Shown here: in pieces, positions 13,382 through 21,557 of the stretch
Position numbering within the stretch: the stretch's first letter is position 1
Layout: each line of letters opens with the position of its first letter
From: Clostridium lundense DSM 17049
GTDB lineage: Bacteria; Bacillota; Clostridia; Clostridiales; Clostridiaceae
Direction of reading: 5' to 3'
Length of the DNA: 28,280 nt
NCBI RefSeq assembly: GCF_000619945.1
Contig: NZ_JHVC01000032.1
Coordinates: 1 to 28,280, forward strand
Made by a program: the position numbers and the translations under genes
Notes under the pieces: generated by a model
Told to the model about the DNA's origin: nothing
Seen by the model: only the letters and a program-made list of their open reading frames with translations
Databases searched by the model: none

Positions 13382-13984
13382 TTATGGTTCATTTTTATTC
13401 CCCTCAAATTTTTTACTTTTTATCTCTTGAAAAATACTATTTTTGCCATTTGACTGAGTCATTGTATTGTTCATTATCATTGCTTTCATTTGTGATATTT
13501 CATTCATCAAGTTTATAAACTCCTCATTTGTTACAGGTTTTTTGCTATCCTTTAATTCATATCCAAGTTGCCCGCTTACTTCAATTGTTGCATACTTTAT
13601 GTCTTCTATTGAAGATATTCCATCCTGTCTTAAACGTGTTTCTAATTTATCTATTGACATTCTAAGCTTTTTCATGTTTTTAATATTAGGTTTACCGTTC
13701 TCAACAACAACTACTGCTTTTCCAGAGAATAATGTCTCTAGAAAATCTACTTTAACTTGTATATATTCAGTAATTATCATTAATACAACTAATACAAATG
13801 CTACTAAAAAAGTAATAAGTAATCCTCTTCCAGATACAGGTTGAATAATTAGTGATCCTAAACCTATCATCACAATAGTTTGGGATATTGTCATTTGAGA
13901 AATTGATTTTCTTCCACCTATTCTTAAAATAAATGTTCCTACAATGAATATAAGAATTGATTGCCATATCCAACTAAAATCCAT
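13382..13984 (-). CDS. DUF421 (YetF-family) membrane protein
   Basis: A 200-aa integral membrane protein of the DUF421/YetF type. Three transmembrane segments occupy about residues 5-22, 34-52 and 56-74. The family signatures are LRIGGRKSISQMTISQTIVM (near 20-40), FLETLFSGKAVVVVENG, and the cytoplasmic MRKL-type motif MKKLRMSIDKLETRLRQDG followed by IKYATIEVSGQLGYEL. The C-terminal 60 residues are a polar tail. AAGGAGAGAATAAGGAAA precedes the ATG. Members are frequent in spore formers, but their function is not established. It stands alone between terminators. Confidence 0.87.
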   Translation of the reverse strand: MDFSWIWQSILIFIVGTFILRIGGRKSISQMTISQTIVMIGLGSLIIQPVSGRGLLITFLVAFVLVVLMIITEYIQVKVDFLETLFSGKAVVVVENGKPNIKNMKKLRMSIDKLETRLRQDGISSIEDIKYATIEVSGQLGYELKDSKKPVTNEEFINLMNEISQMKAMIMNNTMTQSNGKNSIFQEIKSKKFEGNKNEP

Positions 13985-14204
13985 TTTCCTTATTCTCTCC
14001 TTATTTTAAAAATAAATATCATTTCTATTTTTTATCATTACCACCTTTACCTAATCATCTGCTAGTTTATTTCAATGTTCATTATTTATATTCTTTGACT
14101 TTAATTCCTATGTATATTATCTTCCACAAATTAAACTTTATACCTATAGTATTAATGATTTCACTTTTACTCTAACTTAATAAAAATTATTTTAAATTAA
14201 ATAC
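13985..14204. other. intergenic region upstream of the DUF421 gene
   Basis: AT-rich leader and promoter region of the DUF421 gene. No open frame with an SD, no repeat and no clear consensus promoter seen. Confidence 0.4.
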
Positions 14205-14256
14205 AAAATGCGTTAGCAAAAGATTATTACTTCTTTCTATTCGCTAACGCATTTTT
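14205..14256 (-). terminator. terminator of the M20 amidohydrolase gene
   Basis: AAAATGCGTTAGC and GCTAACGCATTTT form a perfect 13-bp stem around a 25-nt loop with U-rich ends on both strands. It lies about 70 nt after the amidohydrolase stop. Confidence 0.8.
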
Positions 14257-14324
14257 ATATATAAATATTCTTACACTATCCGACAAAAATAATACCTGCA
14301 TCCATCTGTTCAAAATATTGCCCT

Positions 14325-15740
14325 TTATTCTATTATTCCAGCTTTTGTTTCCTTAGGTATAATTGATTTATATGTCTTTTTATCAAGAGCTTTTTCAAAG
14401 TCCCTCTTAGCTTGCAATACTATTTCGGGTTCATTTAATATATCAATAGCACAACGTGCCATAACTGTTGCCGCTGCTGTCATTCCATCATGAGCTATTT
14501 TTGATTTTCCCTGTGCCACTGCAAGCCATGAATGTGCAGGTGTCCCTAGTGCAAAGCAGGCACCACTAAACCATGTAGTTGGTACATTCCAACTCACATC
14601 CCCTACATCGGTAGAACCCATTTTTTGTGGATTAGGAGGAAATACAGCATCTGCCATAGCACCTTCAAAAAGATCTTCTCCCTTTTCACCATAAAATCTT
14701 CTAGCCATTTCTTGATACATAAGACATTCTTCTTTACTGCCAATATCATGAAAAGCTTTCGCATACTCAAGCTCTTCATCTGTATATTTTATAGGATAAA
14801 CTTCACTTATATGTTTAAATGCAAGCTGATCAAGAGTTCTATTCTGCACCACATCAGCATATGCGCTAACAACTTGAATGTTAACCTTTGTTCCAGTCAT
14901 CATTGCAGCACCCTGTGCTACGGCGTTTACACGGTCTAATAACTCATACACTTGTTCATTTTTCGGTGTTCTTATTGAATATAATACCTGTGCATTTGCC
15001 TGCACAACATTTGGAGCATTGCCTCCAGAGTTTGTTACAGCATAATGAATACGTGCTTCAGGAATAATATGCTCTCTTAAGTAGTTTACTCCTACACTCA
15101 TAAGCTCCACAGCATCTAATGCACTACGTCCCAAATGTGGAGATACCGCAGCATGTGAACTTATTCCTTCAAAGTTATAATATACACGTGCATTTGCAAG
15201 ACTAGAAATTGAACCTATGGTCGCAGAATATGGATGCCATGCTAGACATATATCGCAACCATCAAAACAGCCTTCTCGAACCATAAAAGCTTTTCCTGCT
15301 CCTCCTTCTTCTGCTGGACATCCATAATATATGATAGTTCCCGAAATGTGATTTTGCAAAAGATAATCCTTTATAGCTACACATGCCTGCATACATGCTG
15401 TACCTAAAAGATGATGACCGCAACCATGACCATATCCACCCTCTAATAAAGGTTCTTTATGTGTAACATCAGCCTTTTGTGATAATTCAGGCAATGCGTC
15501 AAATTCTCCTAAAAAAGCAATGATAGGTTTTCCATTGCCAAAGCTAGCACGAAATGCAGTAGTTATGTCCCCAATACCATTTTCAATAGTAAAGCCTTCC
15601 TCACTCATTACTTGTCTTTGTATATCTGATGAATTTACTTCCTTATATCCTGGCTCAGCATATTCCCAAATTTTATCGCTAATCTCTTCAAATTTTTTAT
15701 GTTTTTGTTCAATCAATTCTTCTAATAATATATAATCCAA
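14325..15740 (-). CDS. M20 family amidohydrolase (AbgB-like aminobenzoyl-glutamate/indole-amide hydrolase)
   Basis: Zinc-dependent amidohydrolase of the M20D/AbgB group, hydrolysing N-acyl amino acids such as p-aminobenzoyl-glutamate. Metal-site motifs: GGYGHGCGHHLLG (101-113, Cys107 and His109), YYGCPAEEGGAGK (Glu144/145) and CLAWHPYSA (His169). FEGISSHAAVSPHLGRSALDAVEL opens the dimerisation domain, and AHDGMTAAATVM is near the end. Length 471 aa agrees with AbgB (about 480). The start is a TTG at 15740 after GGGGAGGTAACTATT. It is divergent from a LysR-type gene with a large palindrome between, so that regulator probably controls it. AbgA and the AbgT transporter are not in the window; exact substrate uncertain. 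Confidence 0.87.
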   Translation of the reverse strand: MDYILLEELIEQKHKKFEEISDKIWEYAEPGYKEVNSSDIQRQVMSEEGFTIENGIGDITTAFRASFGNGKPIIAFLGEFDALPELSQKADVTHKEPLLEGGYGHGCGHHLLGTACMQACVAIKDYLLQNHISGTIIYYGCPAEEGGAGKAFMVREGCFDGCDICLAWHPYSATIGSISSLANARVYYNFEGISSHAAVSPHLGRSALDAVELMSVGVNYLREHIIPEARIHYAVTNSGGNAPNVVQANAQVLYSIRTPKNEQVYELLDRVNAVAQGAAMMTGTKVNIQVVSAYADVVQNRTLDQLAFKHISEVYPIKYTDEELEYAKAFHDIGSKEECLMYQEMARRFYGEKGEDLFEGAMADAVFPPNPQKMGSTDVGDVSWNVPTTWFSGACFALGTPAHSWLAVAQGKSKIAHDGMTAAATVMARCAIDILNEPEIVLQAKRDFEKALDKKTYKSIIPKETKAGIIE

Positions 15741-15801
15741 AATAGTTACCTCCCCTCATATAAAACATTTTAAATCTGATAACTATAGTATGTCTAATAC
15801 G

Positions 15802-15827
15802 TTATATTTATACCGGCATAAATATAA
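15802..15827. promoter_or_regulatory. 26-bp palindrome, candidate LysR operator
   Basis: TTATATTTAT-A-CCGG-C-ATAAATATAA: only one mismatched pair in 26 bp. It sits midway between the divergent M20 and LysR starts, where LysR regulators normally bind both to autoregulate and to activate the neighbour. Confidence 0.65.
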
Positions 15828-15888
15828 TAAATAGTATTGTAAATTATATATATAATCTCTACAATAACATATAAGGAAGGTGATAACA

Positions 15889-16797
15889 TTGAAATTTAGA
15901 CAATTAGAATATGCTCTGGCAGTTTCACGTACACTTTCATTTTCTAAGGCTGCAAAAGAGCTTTATGTTTCACAACCTAATATCAGTTTTGCTATAAATT
16001 CACTAGAAGACGAGCTTGGAATTCAAATTTTTAAACGCACAAATCATGGAATAACTATAACGCCAGAAGGACTAAGCTTTTTAGAACATGCCAATAATAT
16101 AATGTCAGAATTTGAAAAGATTGGAGCAATAACAGAAAAAGAGCCTTATCGTAAACTTTCTATTGGATGTATGTTTAACCATACATTAGTATCACAAGCT
16201 TTTGCAAAGCTTTGTAAAGAATTTCAGAACAGCTCAAAGTTAGATTTTTCTGTATCTACTGGCTCCTCAAGTGAGATAATTGATAATGTATATATGGGCA
16301 AAAGTCAACTTGGCATTATACTTATGAATCGTACCACATTGGATAGCTACATAAATACTATGACAAACAAAAACTTGATACTTGATGTTATAAGTAGTAT
16401 GCATATGAATGTAAATGTACGTAAAGGACACCCTCTACTAGAAAAACAACCTTTTCCTTTTGATAAGTTGCATAACTACCCCTTTGTAAACTATCGCTTT
16501 AATGTAATGTCAGATTTTCCTGATATATTTTCTATAGGACTTGTGAATCCTGAAAAAATAATAAATGTAAGTGAAAGAGAAACTCGATCACAAATAGTAA
16601 TATCAACAGATGCCTTCAGCATTGGATGTACCTTTCACCCTGATATGAAGGCGATTGATAAAATGGTATCTATACCAATACCTAGTGTAGAAGTATTTTT
16701 GACTTTAATACTAAAAAAAGATCATTCTCGTAGTGAAGAATTACACCGCTTTCTTGAACTATTTAAGCAAGAGCTTTCAAAAATCAACAGCCTGTAA
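15889..16797 (+). CDS. LysR-family transcriptional regulator
   Basis: A 302-aa LysR protein. The winged helix-turn-helix is at residues 1-60 (MKFRQLEYALAVSRTLSFSK, then AAKELYVSQPNISFAINSLE, then LGIQIFKRTNHGITITPEG). The remainder is the periplasmic-binding-protein-like co-inducer domain, beginning around KLSIGCMFNH. The start is TTG at 15889, with GGAAGGTGATAACA as SD; a GTG at 15880 overlaps the SD. It is divergent from the M20 amidohydrolase across a 148-bp spacer with a 26-bp palindrome, implying control of that gene. The inducer is unknown; an amide or amino-acid substrate of the enzyme is the natural guess. Confidence 0.9.
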   Translation: MKFRQLEYALAVSRTLSFSKAAKELYVSQPNISFAINSLEDELGIQIFKRTNHGITITPEGLSFLEHANNIMSEFEKIGAITEKEPYRKLSIGCMFNHTLVSQAFAKLCKEFQNSSKLDFSVSTGSSSEIIDNVYMGKSQLGIILMNRTTLDSYINTMTNKNLILDVISSMHMNVNVRKGHPLLEKQPFPFDKLHNYPFVNYRFNVMSDFPDIFSIGLVNPEKIINVSERETRSQIVISTDAFSIGCTFHPDMKAIDKMVSIPIPSVEVFLTLILKKDHSRSEELHRFLELFKQELSKINSL

Positions 16798-16816
16798 TCA
16801 CTTATGAATACAGGCT
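16789..16816 (+). terminator. hairpin over the LysR stop codon
   Basis: AGCCTGTA/TACAGGCT with a 12-nt loop, its first arm covering the stop codon; followed by ATTAAATATTT, a weak U-tract. Confidence 0.5.
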
Positions 16817-16847
16817 ATTAAATATTTCTCATCATTTTATTAAAGGA

Positions 16848-17477
16848 TTAGCGAATAAAATTTGTAAATACCTTATCTTCTCTTTCTGGTTCTTTAACAG
16901 TTCCTTTTCCGTTTTGGACTAACTTCATAAGCCATGCCATATTCTTACCAAGAACTCTCATAATTTGTTTTCCTTCTTCATCTCCTATAACTTCTCCTGG
17001 TGCCGCTCCATGTATCACATTCCAGTAATTCGAAGTAGGCATAAGCATTTCAGAATAATTAATATAATTATTCAACTGTTCAAAAGTGGTCACTCCTCCT
17101 GAACGTCTAACTGCTACCACAGATGCTCCTACCTTATGTCTTAACATTCCACTTCCTGCAACATAAAATGCCCTATCCAAAAATGACTTCATAGTTCCAG
17201 CTATAGCTGAATAATGCACTGGAGACCCTAATATTATCCCATCGGCCTCCTTCATTTTTTGTATCCATTCATTTACTTCATCATTATCAATTATACATTT
17301 CTCATTTTTATTTCTTGCGCAAGCATTACATGCAAGACACCCTCTTATAGTTTTATTTCCTACATGTATAATTTCAACTTCTACACCTTCCTTTTCTAGT
17401 TCCTCTGCTACCATTTTTATAGCATGATATGTGTTACCTTCCTTTTTAGGACTTCCATTAAATGCAACAACTTTCAT
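16848..17477 (-). CDS. flavodoxin-fold NAD(P)H-dependent FMN reductase / iron-sulfur flavoprotein-like
   Basis: FMN-binding flavodoxin-fold protein of 209 aa. The phosphate-binding start is VVAFNGSPKKEGNTYHAI (residues 3-20), and GIILGSPVHYSAIAGTMKSFLDR (about 79-101) is the second FMN contact region. Four cysteines in GCLACNACARNKNEKC have spacing CX2CX2CX7C, matching the compact motif that holds the [4Fe-4S] cluster in archaeal/clostridial iron-sulfur flavoproteins (Isf). Related YwqN-like NAD(P)H reductases also have cysteines here, so a cluster is not certain. AAGGAGTTAAATTAT precedes the ATG. It follows the nitroreductase by 77 nt on the same strand and is probably cotranscribed. Confidence 0.85.
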   Translation of the reverse strand: MKVVAFNGSPKKEGNTYHAIKMVAEELEKEGVEVEIIHVGNKTIRGCLACNACARNKNEKCIIDNDEVNEWIQKMKEADGIILGSPVHYSAIAGTMKSFLDRAFYVAGSGMLRHKVGASVVAVRRSGGVTTFEQLNNYINYSEMLMPTSNYWNVIHGAAPGEVIGDEEGKQIMRVLGKNMAWLMKLVQNGKGTVKEPEREDKVFTNFIR

Positions 17478-17554
17478 ATAATTTAACTCCTTCTTAAAAT
17501 CTAAAATTCAACTTTTATTATTAATTATTATATATTTAAAGCTCTACAATTGTA

Positions 17555-18055
17555 TTACCATCTATCATAATGTATTCTTGTTTTATTAAATCTATCTGCT
17601 GCTACTTTTTTCTCATCTGGATAGCCAACAGGTATTATGGATAAAGGAATTACACTAGCTGGTAAATTTAAAATTTCTTTTATTGCATCAACCCTTTCTG
17701 CTATTGGGTAAACACCTAACCATACAGCTCCTAGCCCCTTCTCTTCAGCAGCTATTAATATATTTTCTGTAGCAGCTGAACAATCCTGTATCCAAAAACC
17801 TTTAAACATCTCCTTTGATTCATCTCCACAAACTACAATTGCAACAGTTGCATTTAATAGCATTTGTGAATATGGATGTACTTCAGTTATCTTTTTCATA
17901 ACCTCCTTATCTCTTAAAACTATAAACTCCCAAGGTTGTTCATTTACTGCAGAAGGTGCTGCCATACCCGCCCTTAATAATTCTTCCACAATCTCGTCAC
18001 TTACATTTATGTCCTTATACTTTCTTATACTTTTTCTATTTAATATTGCATTCAT
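17555..18055 (-). CDS. nitroreductase-family FMN enzyme
   Basis: FMN-dependent NAD(P)H oxidoreductase of 166 aa. The N-terminal NRKSIRKYKD (6-15) is the FMN phosphate motif, MAAPSAVNEQPWEFIVL (31-47) the substrate/FMN region, and NILIAAEEKGLGAVWLGVYP the typical helix-turn. Length fits the short clostridial nitroreductases. AGGAGGATTTATAA is the SD, and a 17-nt-spaced promoter lies 44-72 nt upstream. Divergent from an HxlR regulator that probably controls it in response to quinone, aldehyde or nitro stress; that link is inferred from arrangement. Confidence 0.9.
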   Translation of the reverse strand: MNAILNRKSIRKYKDINVSDEIVEELLRAGMAAPSAVNEQPWEFIVLRDKEVMKKITEVHPYSQMLLNATVAIVVCGDESKEMFKGFWIQDCSAATENILIAAEEKGLGAVWLGVYPIAERVDAIKEILNLPASVIPLSIIPVGYPDEKKVAADRFNKTRIHYDRW

Positions 18056-18098
18056 TTATAAATCCTCCTAATTGTTTTCTTTTATGATTTATGCTATT

Positions 18099-18127
18099 AT
18101 TATAAAAATTAAGTCTAAAAATAACAA
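18099..18127 (-). promoter_or_regulatory. promoter of the nitroreductase-flavodoxin operon
   Basis: Minus-strand TTGTTA (18122-18127), 17-nt spacer, TATAAT (18099-18104). Confidence 0.7.
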
Positions 18128-18153
18128 GTACGCACTATTTTGTATTATAGTAC
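18128..18153. promoter_or_regulatory. candidate HxlR operator dyad
   Basis: GTAC..ACTAT and ATAGTAC face each other across 8 nt, directly upstream of the nitroreductase -35. The half-sites resemble the TACT/AGTA boxes recalled for Bacillus YodB, an HxlR-type repressor. Confidence 0.55.
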
Positions 18154-18184
18154 CCAAAAGGATACTGTAGAAAGGATGATAACT

Positions 18185-18535
18185 ATGAGCTCCAGTTGCA
18201 ATAATTTGGAATTTAAAAATAAAAATTATACATGTACTTTTGAAATTACTATAGATTTAATCGGTGGGAAGTGGAAACCTCTTATTATTTGGCACCTAGG
18301 CACAAAAGGAACGCTGCGATTTAATGAATTAAAAAAACTAATTCCTCAAATAACTCAAAAAATGCTAACTCAACAGTTACGAGAACTAGAATCAGATAAT
18401 TTAGTTATTAGAAAAGTTTATCCTCAAGTTCCTCCTAAAGTTGAATATTCATTAACTGATGTAGGTGAAAGTTTAATGCCTATACTTAGTATGATGTGCA
18501 AATGGGGAGATAACTATTATAAACTGAATCTTTAG
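18185..18535 (+). CDS. HxlR-family transcriptional regulator
   Basis: Winged-helix regulator of 116 aa. The HxlR signature is clear: CTFEITIDLIGGKWKPLIIWHL (17-38), LRFNELKKLIPQITQKMLTQ (44-63), QQLRELESDNLVIRKVY and PKVEYSLTDVGESLMPIL. Cys17, just before the first helix, is where redox-sensing cysteines sit in YodB/HypR. Cys5 is a further candidate. Start chosen at ATG 18185 because AAAGGATGATAACT gives correct spacing; ATGs further upstream lie within the SD or have none. It is divergent from the nitroreductase operon, with a dyad in the spacer. Thiol-based sensing is inferred. Confidence 0.88.
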   Translation: MSSSCNNLEFKNKNYTCTFEITIDLIGGKWKPLIIWHLGTKGTLRFNELKKLIPQITQKMLTQQLRELESDNLVIRKVYPQVPPKVEYSLTDVGESLMPILSMMCKWGDNYYKLNL

Positions 18536-18541
18536 ATTATA

Positions 18542-18574
18542 TAAAAAGGCTGTATACTACTTTAGTATACAGCC
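18542..18574 (-). terminator. terminator of the GGDEF/Spo0E region
   Basis: GGCTGTATACTA/TAGTATACAGCC form a perfect 12-bp stem, 3-nt loop; the minus strand continues TTTTTATAT. On the + strand no U-run follows, so it mainly serves the minus-strand gene. Confidence 0.8.
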
Positions 18575-18633
18575 GCTAATACTTTATTTATGGATATATA
18601 AGTTAATATAAAACCTGATTCATCTTTTTAACA

Positions 18634-18990
18634 TTAAGCATTCCTTACTTTTAACATATACTCTACAATGAGCTTATCTAAATATTGACTTATTTCTAAT
18701 GCTTTTCCACAGTTTACTTTTTTCTCTGATGTTAAACATACTTCATTTAAAATTTCTCTTAACTCATTAATTCTGCAATTTAATATATATAGTTTATCCT
18801 TATTTTTATTAAAATTATACTCATTTATTTCACTATCTTCATATTGTTCATTATATAAACTAAATTTATTATTAATATCTTCTAAAATCTTTTCCACATC
18901 CATATTTTCATTTTTAACACAATATATTTTAACACTTAGGGATATTTTAATATTTATATCATTATATTTAAGTATAAATTCATTTGCCAA
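18634..18990 (-). CDS. C-terminal part of an interrupted GGDEF-Spo0E fusion: GGDEF tail plus Spo0E domain
   Basis: Residues 1-50 (NEFILKYNDINIKISLSVKI... to ILEDINNKFSLYNEQ) match the last third of a GGDEF domain. Residues 73-113 (INELREILNEV ... ALEISQYLDKLIVEYML) form a Spo0E phosphatase-type helical hairpin with the SQxLDKLIxEY motif. The frame is the same as the upstream gene: only one TAA at 19024-19026 plus 11 sense codons separate them. The TTG at 18990 has no convincing SD, so independent translation is doubtful. As a unit it is either a decayed piece or the readthrough part of the longer protein. Spo0E assignment is confident by motif. Confidence 0.65.
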   Translation of the reverse strand: MANEFILKYNDINIKISLSVKIYCVKNENMDVEKILEDINNKFSLYNEQYEDSEINEYNFNKNKDKLYILNCRINELREILNEVCLTSEKKVNCGKALEISQYLDKLIVEYMLKVRNA

Positions 18991-19023
18991 ATTATTTATT
19001 TTCTCTGTAAAATTTATGGCGTG

Positions 19024-19704
19024 TTACTTATCTGTATTATTCAAAACAATAAAAAACGAATCTTCATTATACCTTCCAATCCAATGTGAATTGCTTATAA
19101 TTAGATTTCTAACAAGTTTAACAAAATCTCTTATTATCTTATTTTCTACTTCTTCACCATACTTATATTCTATGGCCTTTAAGTAATCTATAGATATCTT
19201 AATTACAGATAGTTCATATCCATGGGTATTACAATTATTTATATCAACTGGTAATCTTTCATCTATATATTGTCTATTATAAACTTCCGAAACCTCGTCT
19301 ATTATGAATTTGTCATTTACTTTATTTATCATAGTATATATGTCTAAATCACAATTGTTTTTGCTACTGAATATTCTTCCATTCTTTGATACATCTTTTA
19401 ACATTTCTAATATATATATTTCTCCATCTATCAATACTGGAGTTGCAGTTATTAAAAAAATTTTACTCCCTATATATTCTATTTTTATAAATGTGTCTTT
19501 TTTATTGTATGCTCTCATAGAAATACAATTACTACAAGCTAACTCTCTTTCCCAAAAATCATAACATGTCCCACTAATTTTTTTAACTCTATTTACTTTA
19601 ATAATAATTGAACTCTTATTAACCGGATCCACAATTCTAATAAAATCATACATTTCCTCTATTAATCCTAATTTACCTCTTATTTTCTCGAATATTTTCT
19701 TCAT
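19024..19704 (-). CDS. N-terminal part of an interrupted GGDEF-Spo0E fusion: PAS-like domain plus degenerate GGDEF
   Basis: Residues 1-108 look like a PAS-type sensor with a CxxC (Cys57/Cys60 in ACSNCISMRAYNKKDTF) and ITATPVLIDGEIYILEMLKDVS, a layout I recall from clostridial sensors. A linker, DEVSEVYNRQYIDERLPVD (136-154), equals the usual DxLTGLYNRRY start of GGDEF domains. The catalytic GGDEF is RYNEDSF (211-217), so both glycines and the Glu are lost and cyclase activity is not expected. Translation stops at TAA in the middle of the domain (LNNTDK). GAGGAGGAATAAA precedes the ATG. The missing remainder continues in the same frame downstream. Confidence 0.72.
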   Translation of the reverse strand: MKKIFEKIRGKLGLIEEMYDFIRIVDPVNKSSIIIKVNRVKKISGTCYDFWERELACSNCISMRAYNKKDTFIKIEYIGSKIFLITATPVLIDGEIYILEMLKDVSKNGRIFSSKNNCDLDIYTMINKVNDKFIIDEVSEVYNRQYIDERLPVDINNCNTHGYELSVIKISIDYLKAIEYKYGEEVENKIIRDFVKLVRNLIISNSHWIGRYNEDSFFIVLNNTDK

Positions 19705-19928
19705 TTTATTCCTCCTCTCACTTAATAATTATTCAATATTTATTTATATTGTTATGATTTGTTATCATAATAGCACCTTTTAGAACATAATTATACATTT
19801 TATTTCACAAATATTTCTACATTTTTTTCATTTTTATAATGAGTAAAAGTTATATTTATCCTAATTAACGTGTAAATTTTAAAGTCTATTATTAAGTAAA
19901 AAAATAAAATTTAAAATAATATGAAGGA
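19705..19928. other. AT-rich intergenic region
   Basis: Upstream region of the GGDEF-like gene. Only AT-rich sequence is seen, no SD-linked open frame, terminator or clear promoter consensus. Confidence 0.4.
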
Positions 19929-20139
19929 ATGGAAATAAAACAATGAACTTTTAGTAAGCCAACTACTTAGAAATAGAGATATTATAAAATTCATAAAAGA
20001 CATGAAAAATAGAGACTCAATTAGAAAACATGATTAATATGCTGATGTGATAAAAACTTTACAACAAATAAAAAACACATATAAAAATATTACTTCCATA
20101 CGAAATACTTTAGATTATGGAAGTTATTTAATTTCTTAA
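19929..20139 (+). pseudogene. possible decayed small gene
   Basis: ATG at 19929 gives MEIKQ then stops; shifting one base (frame of 19942) the sequence stays open as NELLVSQLLRNRDIIKFIKD..., a TAA after RKHD, and then YADVIKTLQQIKNTYKN to ...LDYGSYLIS and a final TAA at 20137. The charged, helix-like composition and the position in a 530-bp gap suggest a remnant with one frameshift and one nonsense change. Chance open frames are common at this base composition, so confidence is low. Confidence 0.3.
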
Positions 20140-20174
20140 GATTACATGATTGTTACTTTGATAGTATTAGTATA

Positions 20175-20228
20175 AAAACCCCATCTTCACAGTTTATATT
20201 TATATTTTTTCCTGCGAAAATGAGGTTC
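20175..20228 (-). terminator. terminator of the rubrerythrin-SOD operon
   Basis: On the minus strand AACCTCATTTTC pairs with GAAGATGGGGTT (two G-T or mismatched positions) with a long loop, followed by TTTATA. Confidence 0.6.
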
Positions 20229-20236
20229 TTCATTTG

Positions 20237-20854
20237 CTATTTTACATAGCCTTCATATATACTTTCAATCTTTGACCAATCAATAACATTCCATATATTT
20301 TTAACATACTCAGCTCTTAAATTTTTATATTTCAAATAATAAGCATGTTCCCAAACATCTATAGTTAATAATGGCTCTTTATTTATACTCAATGGTGAAT
20401 TTTGATTTGTAGTTGTTATTATTTCTAATTCTCCATTTTCATCTATAACCAGCCATCCCCAGCCTGAACCGAAATGAGCTATTGATACGTTGTTTATCTT
20501 GTCTTTCATCCCCTCAAAGCTGCCAAATTTATTATTTATAGCTTCTAAAAGCTTTCCTTCTGGTGCTTTTTTAGGATTAGGTGATAAAATAGAAAAATAG
20601 AAATTATGATTTGCTACTCCTCCACCTTGATTTATAACACCCTGTCTTATACTTTCAGGAATACTATTAATATCTGATAATATATCCTCTAAAGTCTTAT
20701 TTTTAGCAATTTCATCATGTCCTTCTAATAAAGCACTTAAATTATTAACATACGTCTGTAAATGCTTCCCATAATGAGTTTCTACAGTTGCTGCATCTAT
20801 ATATGGTTCTAACTCATTATATTGGTATCCTAATTGTATTTTGTCAAATATCAT
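20237..20854 (-). CDS. superoxide dismutase (Fe/Mn family)
   Basis: Converts superoxide to peroxide and oxygen in the cytoplasm. The metal ligands are visible: His27 in ETHYGKHLQTY, His in GGGVANHNFYF, and Asp/His in TIDVWEHAYYLKYKN. FGSGWGWLVIDENG is the family core. TTNQNSPL has the Gln position usual for Mn-type or cambialistic enzymes. The start was set at ATG 20854 because GGAGAGTGATATT precedes it; the GTG at 20869 is inside this SD. Length 205 aa is normal. It lies 16 nt after the rubrerythrin stop, forming an oxygen-defence operon (SOD makes peroxide, rubrerythrin removes it). Confidence 0.93.
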   Translation of the reverse strand: MIFDKIQLGYQYNELEPYIDAATVETHYGKHLQTYVNNLSALLEGHDEIAKNKTLEDILSDINSIPESIRQGVINQGGGVANHNFYFSILSPNPKKAPEGKLLEAINNKFGSFEGMKDKINNVSIAHFGSGWGWLVIDENGELEIITTTNQNSPLSINKEPLLTIDVWEHAYYLKYKNLRAEYVKNIWNVIDWSKIESIYEGYVK

Positions 20855-20870
20855 AATATCACTCTCCACT

Positions 20871-21458
20871 TTAATAATTTTCTATAAATATTTCAAAATA
20901 TCCCTGTGGATGCGCACATGCTGGACAAGCTTTTGGAGCCTCAGTTCCTTCATATATGTATCCACAATTATTACATTTCCACATTACTGTATTTTCCTTT
21001 TTAAATACTGTTCCATTTTCTATGTTTTCTAATAATTTTTTATATCTTCTTTCATGAAATTTTTCAACTTCTAATATTTTATTATAAACTGTGGCTATTT
21101 CAGTAAATCCTTCTTCTTCTGCAACTTTTGCAAATTCAGGATAAAGTTCAGTCCATTCTTCATTTTCTCCATTTGCTGCAGCTTTTAAATTATTAGCTGT
21201 TTCTTCATGAAATGAAACTGGATAAGACGCTTGTATTTCTATCCCTTCATCTACAAAATCACTTTTTAAAAATTTATAAAATCTTTTAGCATGCTCCTTT
21301 TCTTGTTCTGCTGTTTCCATAAAAATATTAGAAATTTGAACATATCCCTCTTTTTTAGCAATACTAGAATAATAGGTATATCTTGTTCTTGCTTGACATT
21401 CTCCTGCAAATGATTTCATTAAATTTTCAGCTGTTCTTGTTCCTTTTAAACTTTTCAT
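20871..21458 (-). CDS. rubrerythrin
   Basis: Non-heme diiron peroxidase of anaerobes, reducing hydrogen peroxide with electrons from rubredoxin or NADH-rubredoxin reductase. The N-terminal ~150 residues are a ferritin-like four-helix bundle with diiron ligands in FAGECQARTRYTYY, ETAEQEKEHAKRFY, and ILEVEKFHERRYKKLL. The last ~40 residues are a rubredoxin domain with CNNCG and CPACAHPQGYFE. Length 195 aa is standard. A GGGGGGAT-rich SD precedes the ATG, and a promoter lies at 21558-21585. First gene of an operon with superoxide dismutase. Confidence 0.95.
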   Translation of the reverse strand: MKSLKGTRTAENLMKSFAGECQARTRYTYYSSIAKKEGYVQISNIFMETAEQEKEHAKRFYKFLKSDFVDEGIEIQASYPVSFHEETANNLKAAANGENEEWTELYPEFAKVAEEEGFTEIATVYNKILEVEKFHERRYKKLLENIENGTVFKKENTVMWKCNNCGYIYEGTEAPKACPACAHPQGYFEIFIENY

Positions 21459-21557
21459 GTTATCCCCCCTACAAATTTCTATAAATTAAAGTAATATTTT
21501 ATACTAAATAAATGTTTATCTGTAATATCTCCTCTTTTAAATAGTCTGTATATTCTT

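Noticed and set aside
13767..13973. Overlapping minus-strand frame inside DUF421
   Set aside because: Different frame of a well-supported family member.
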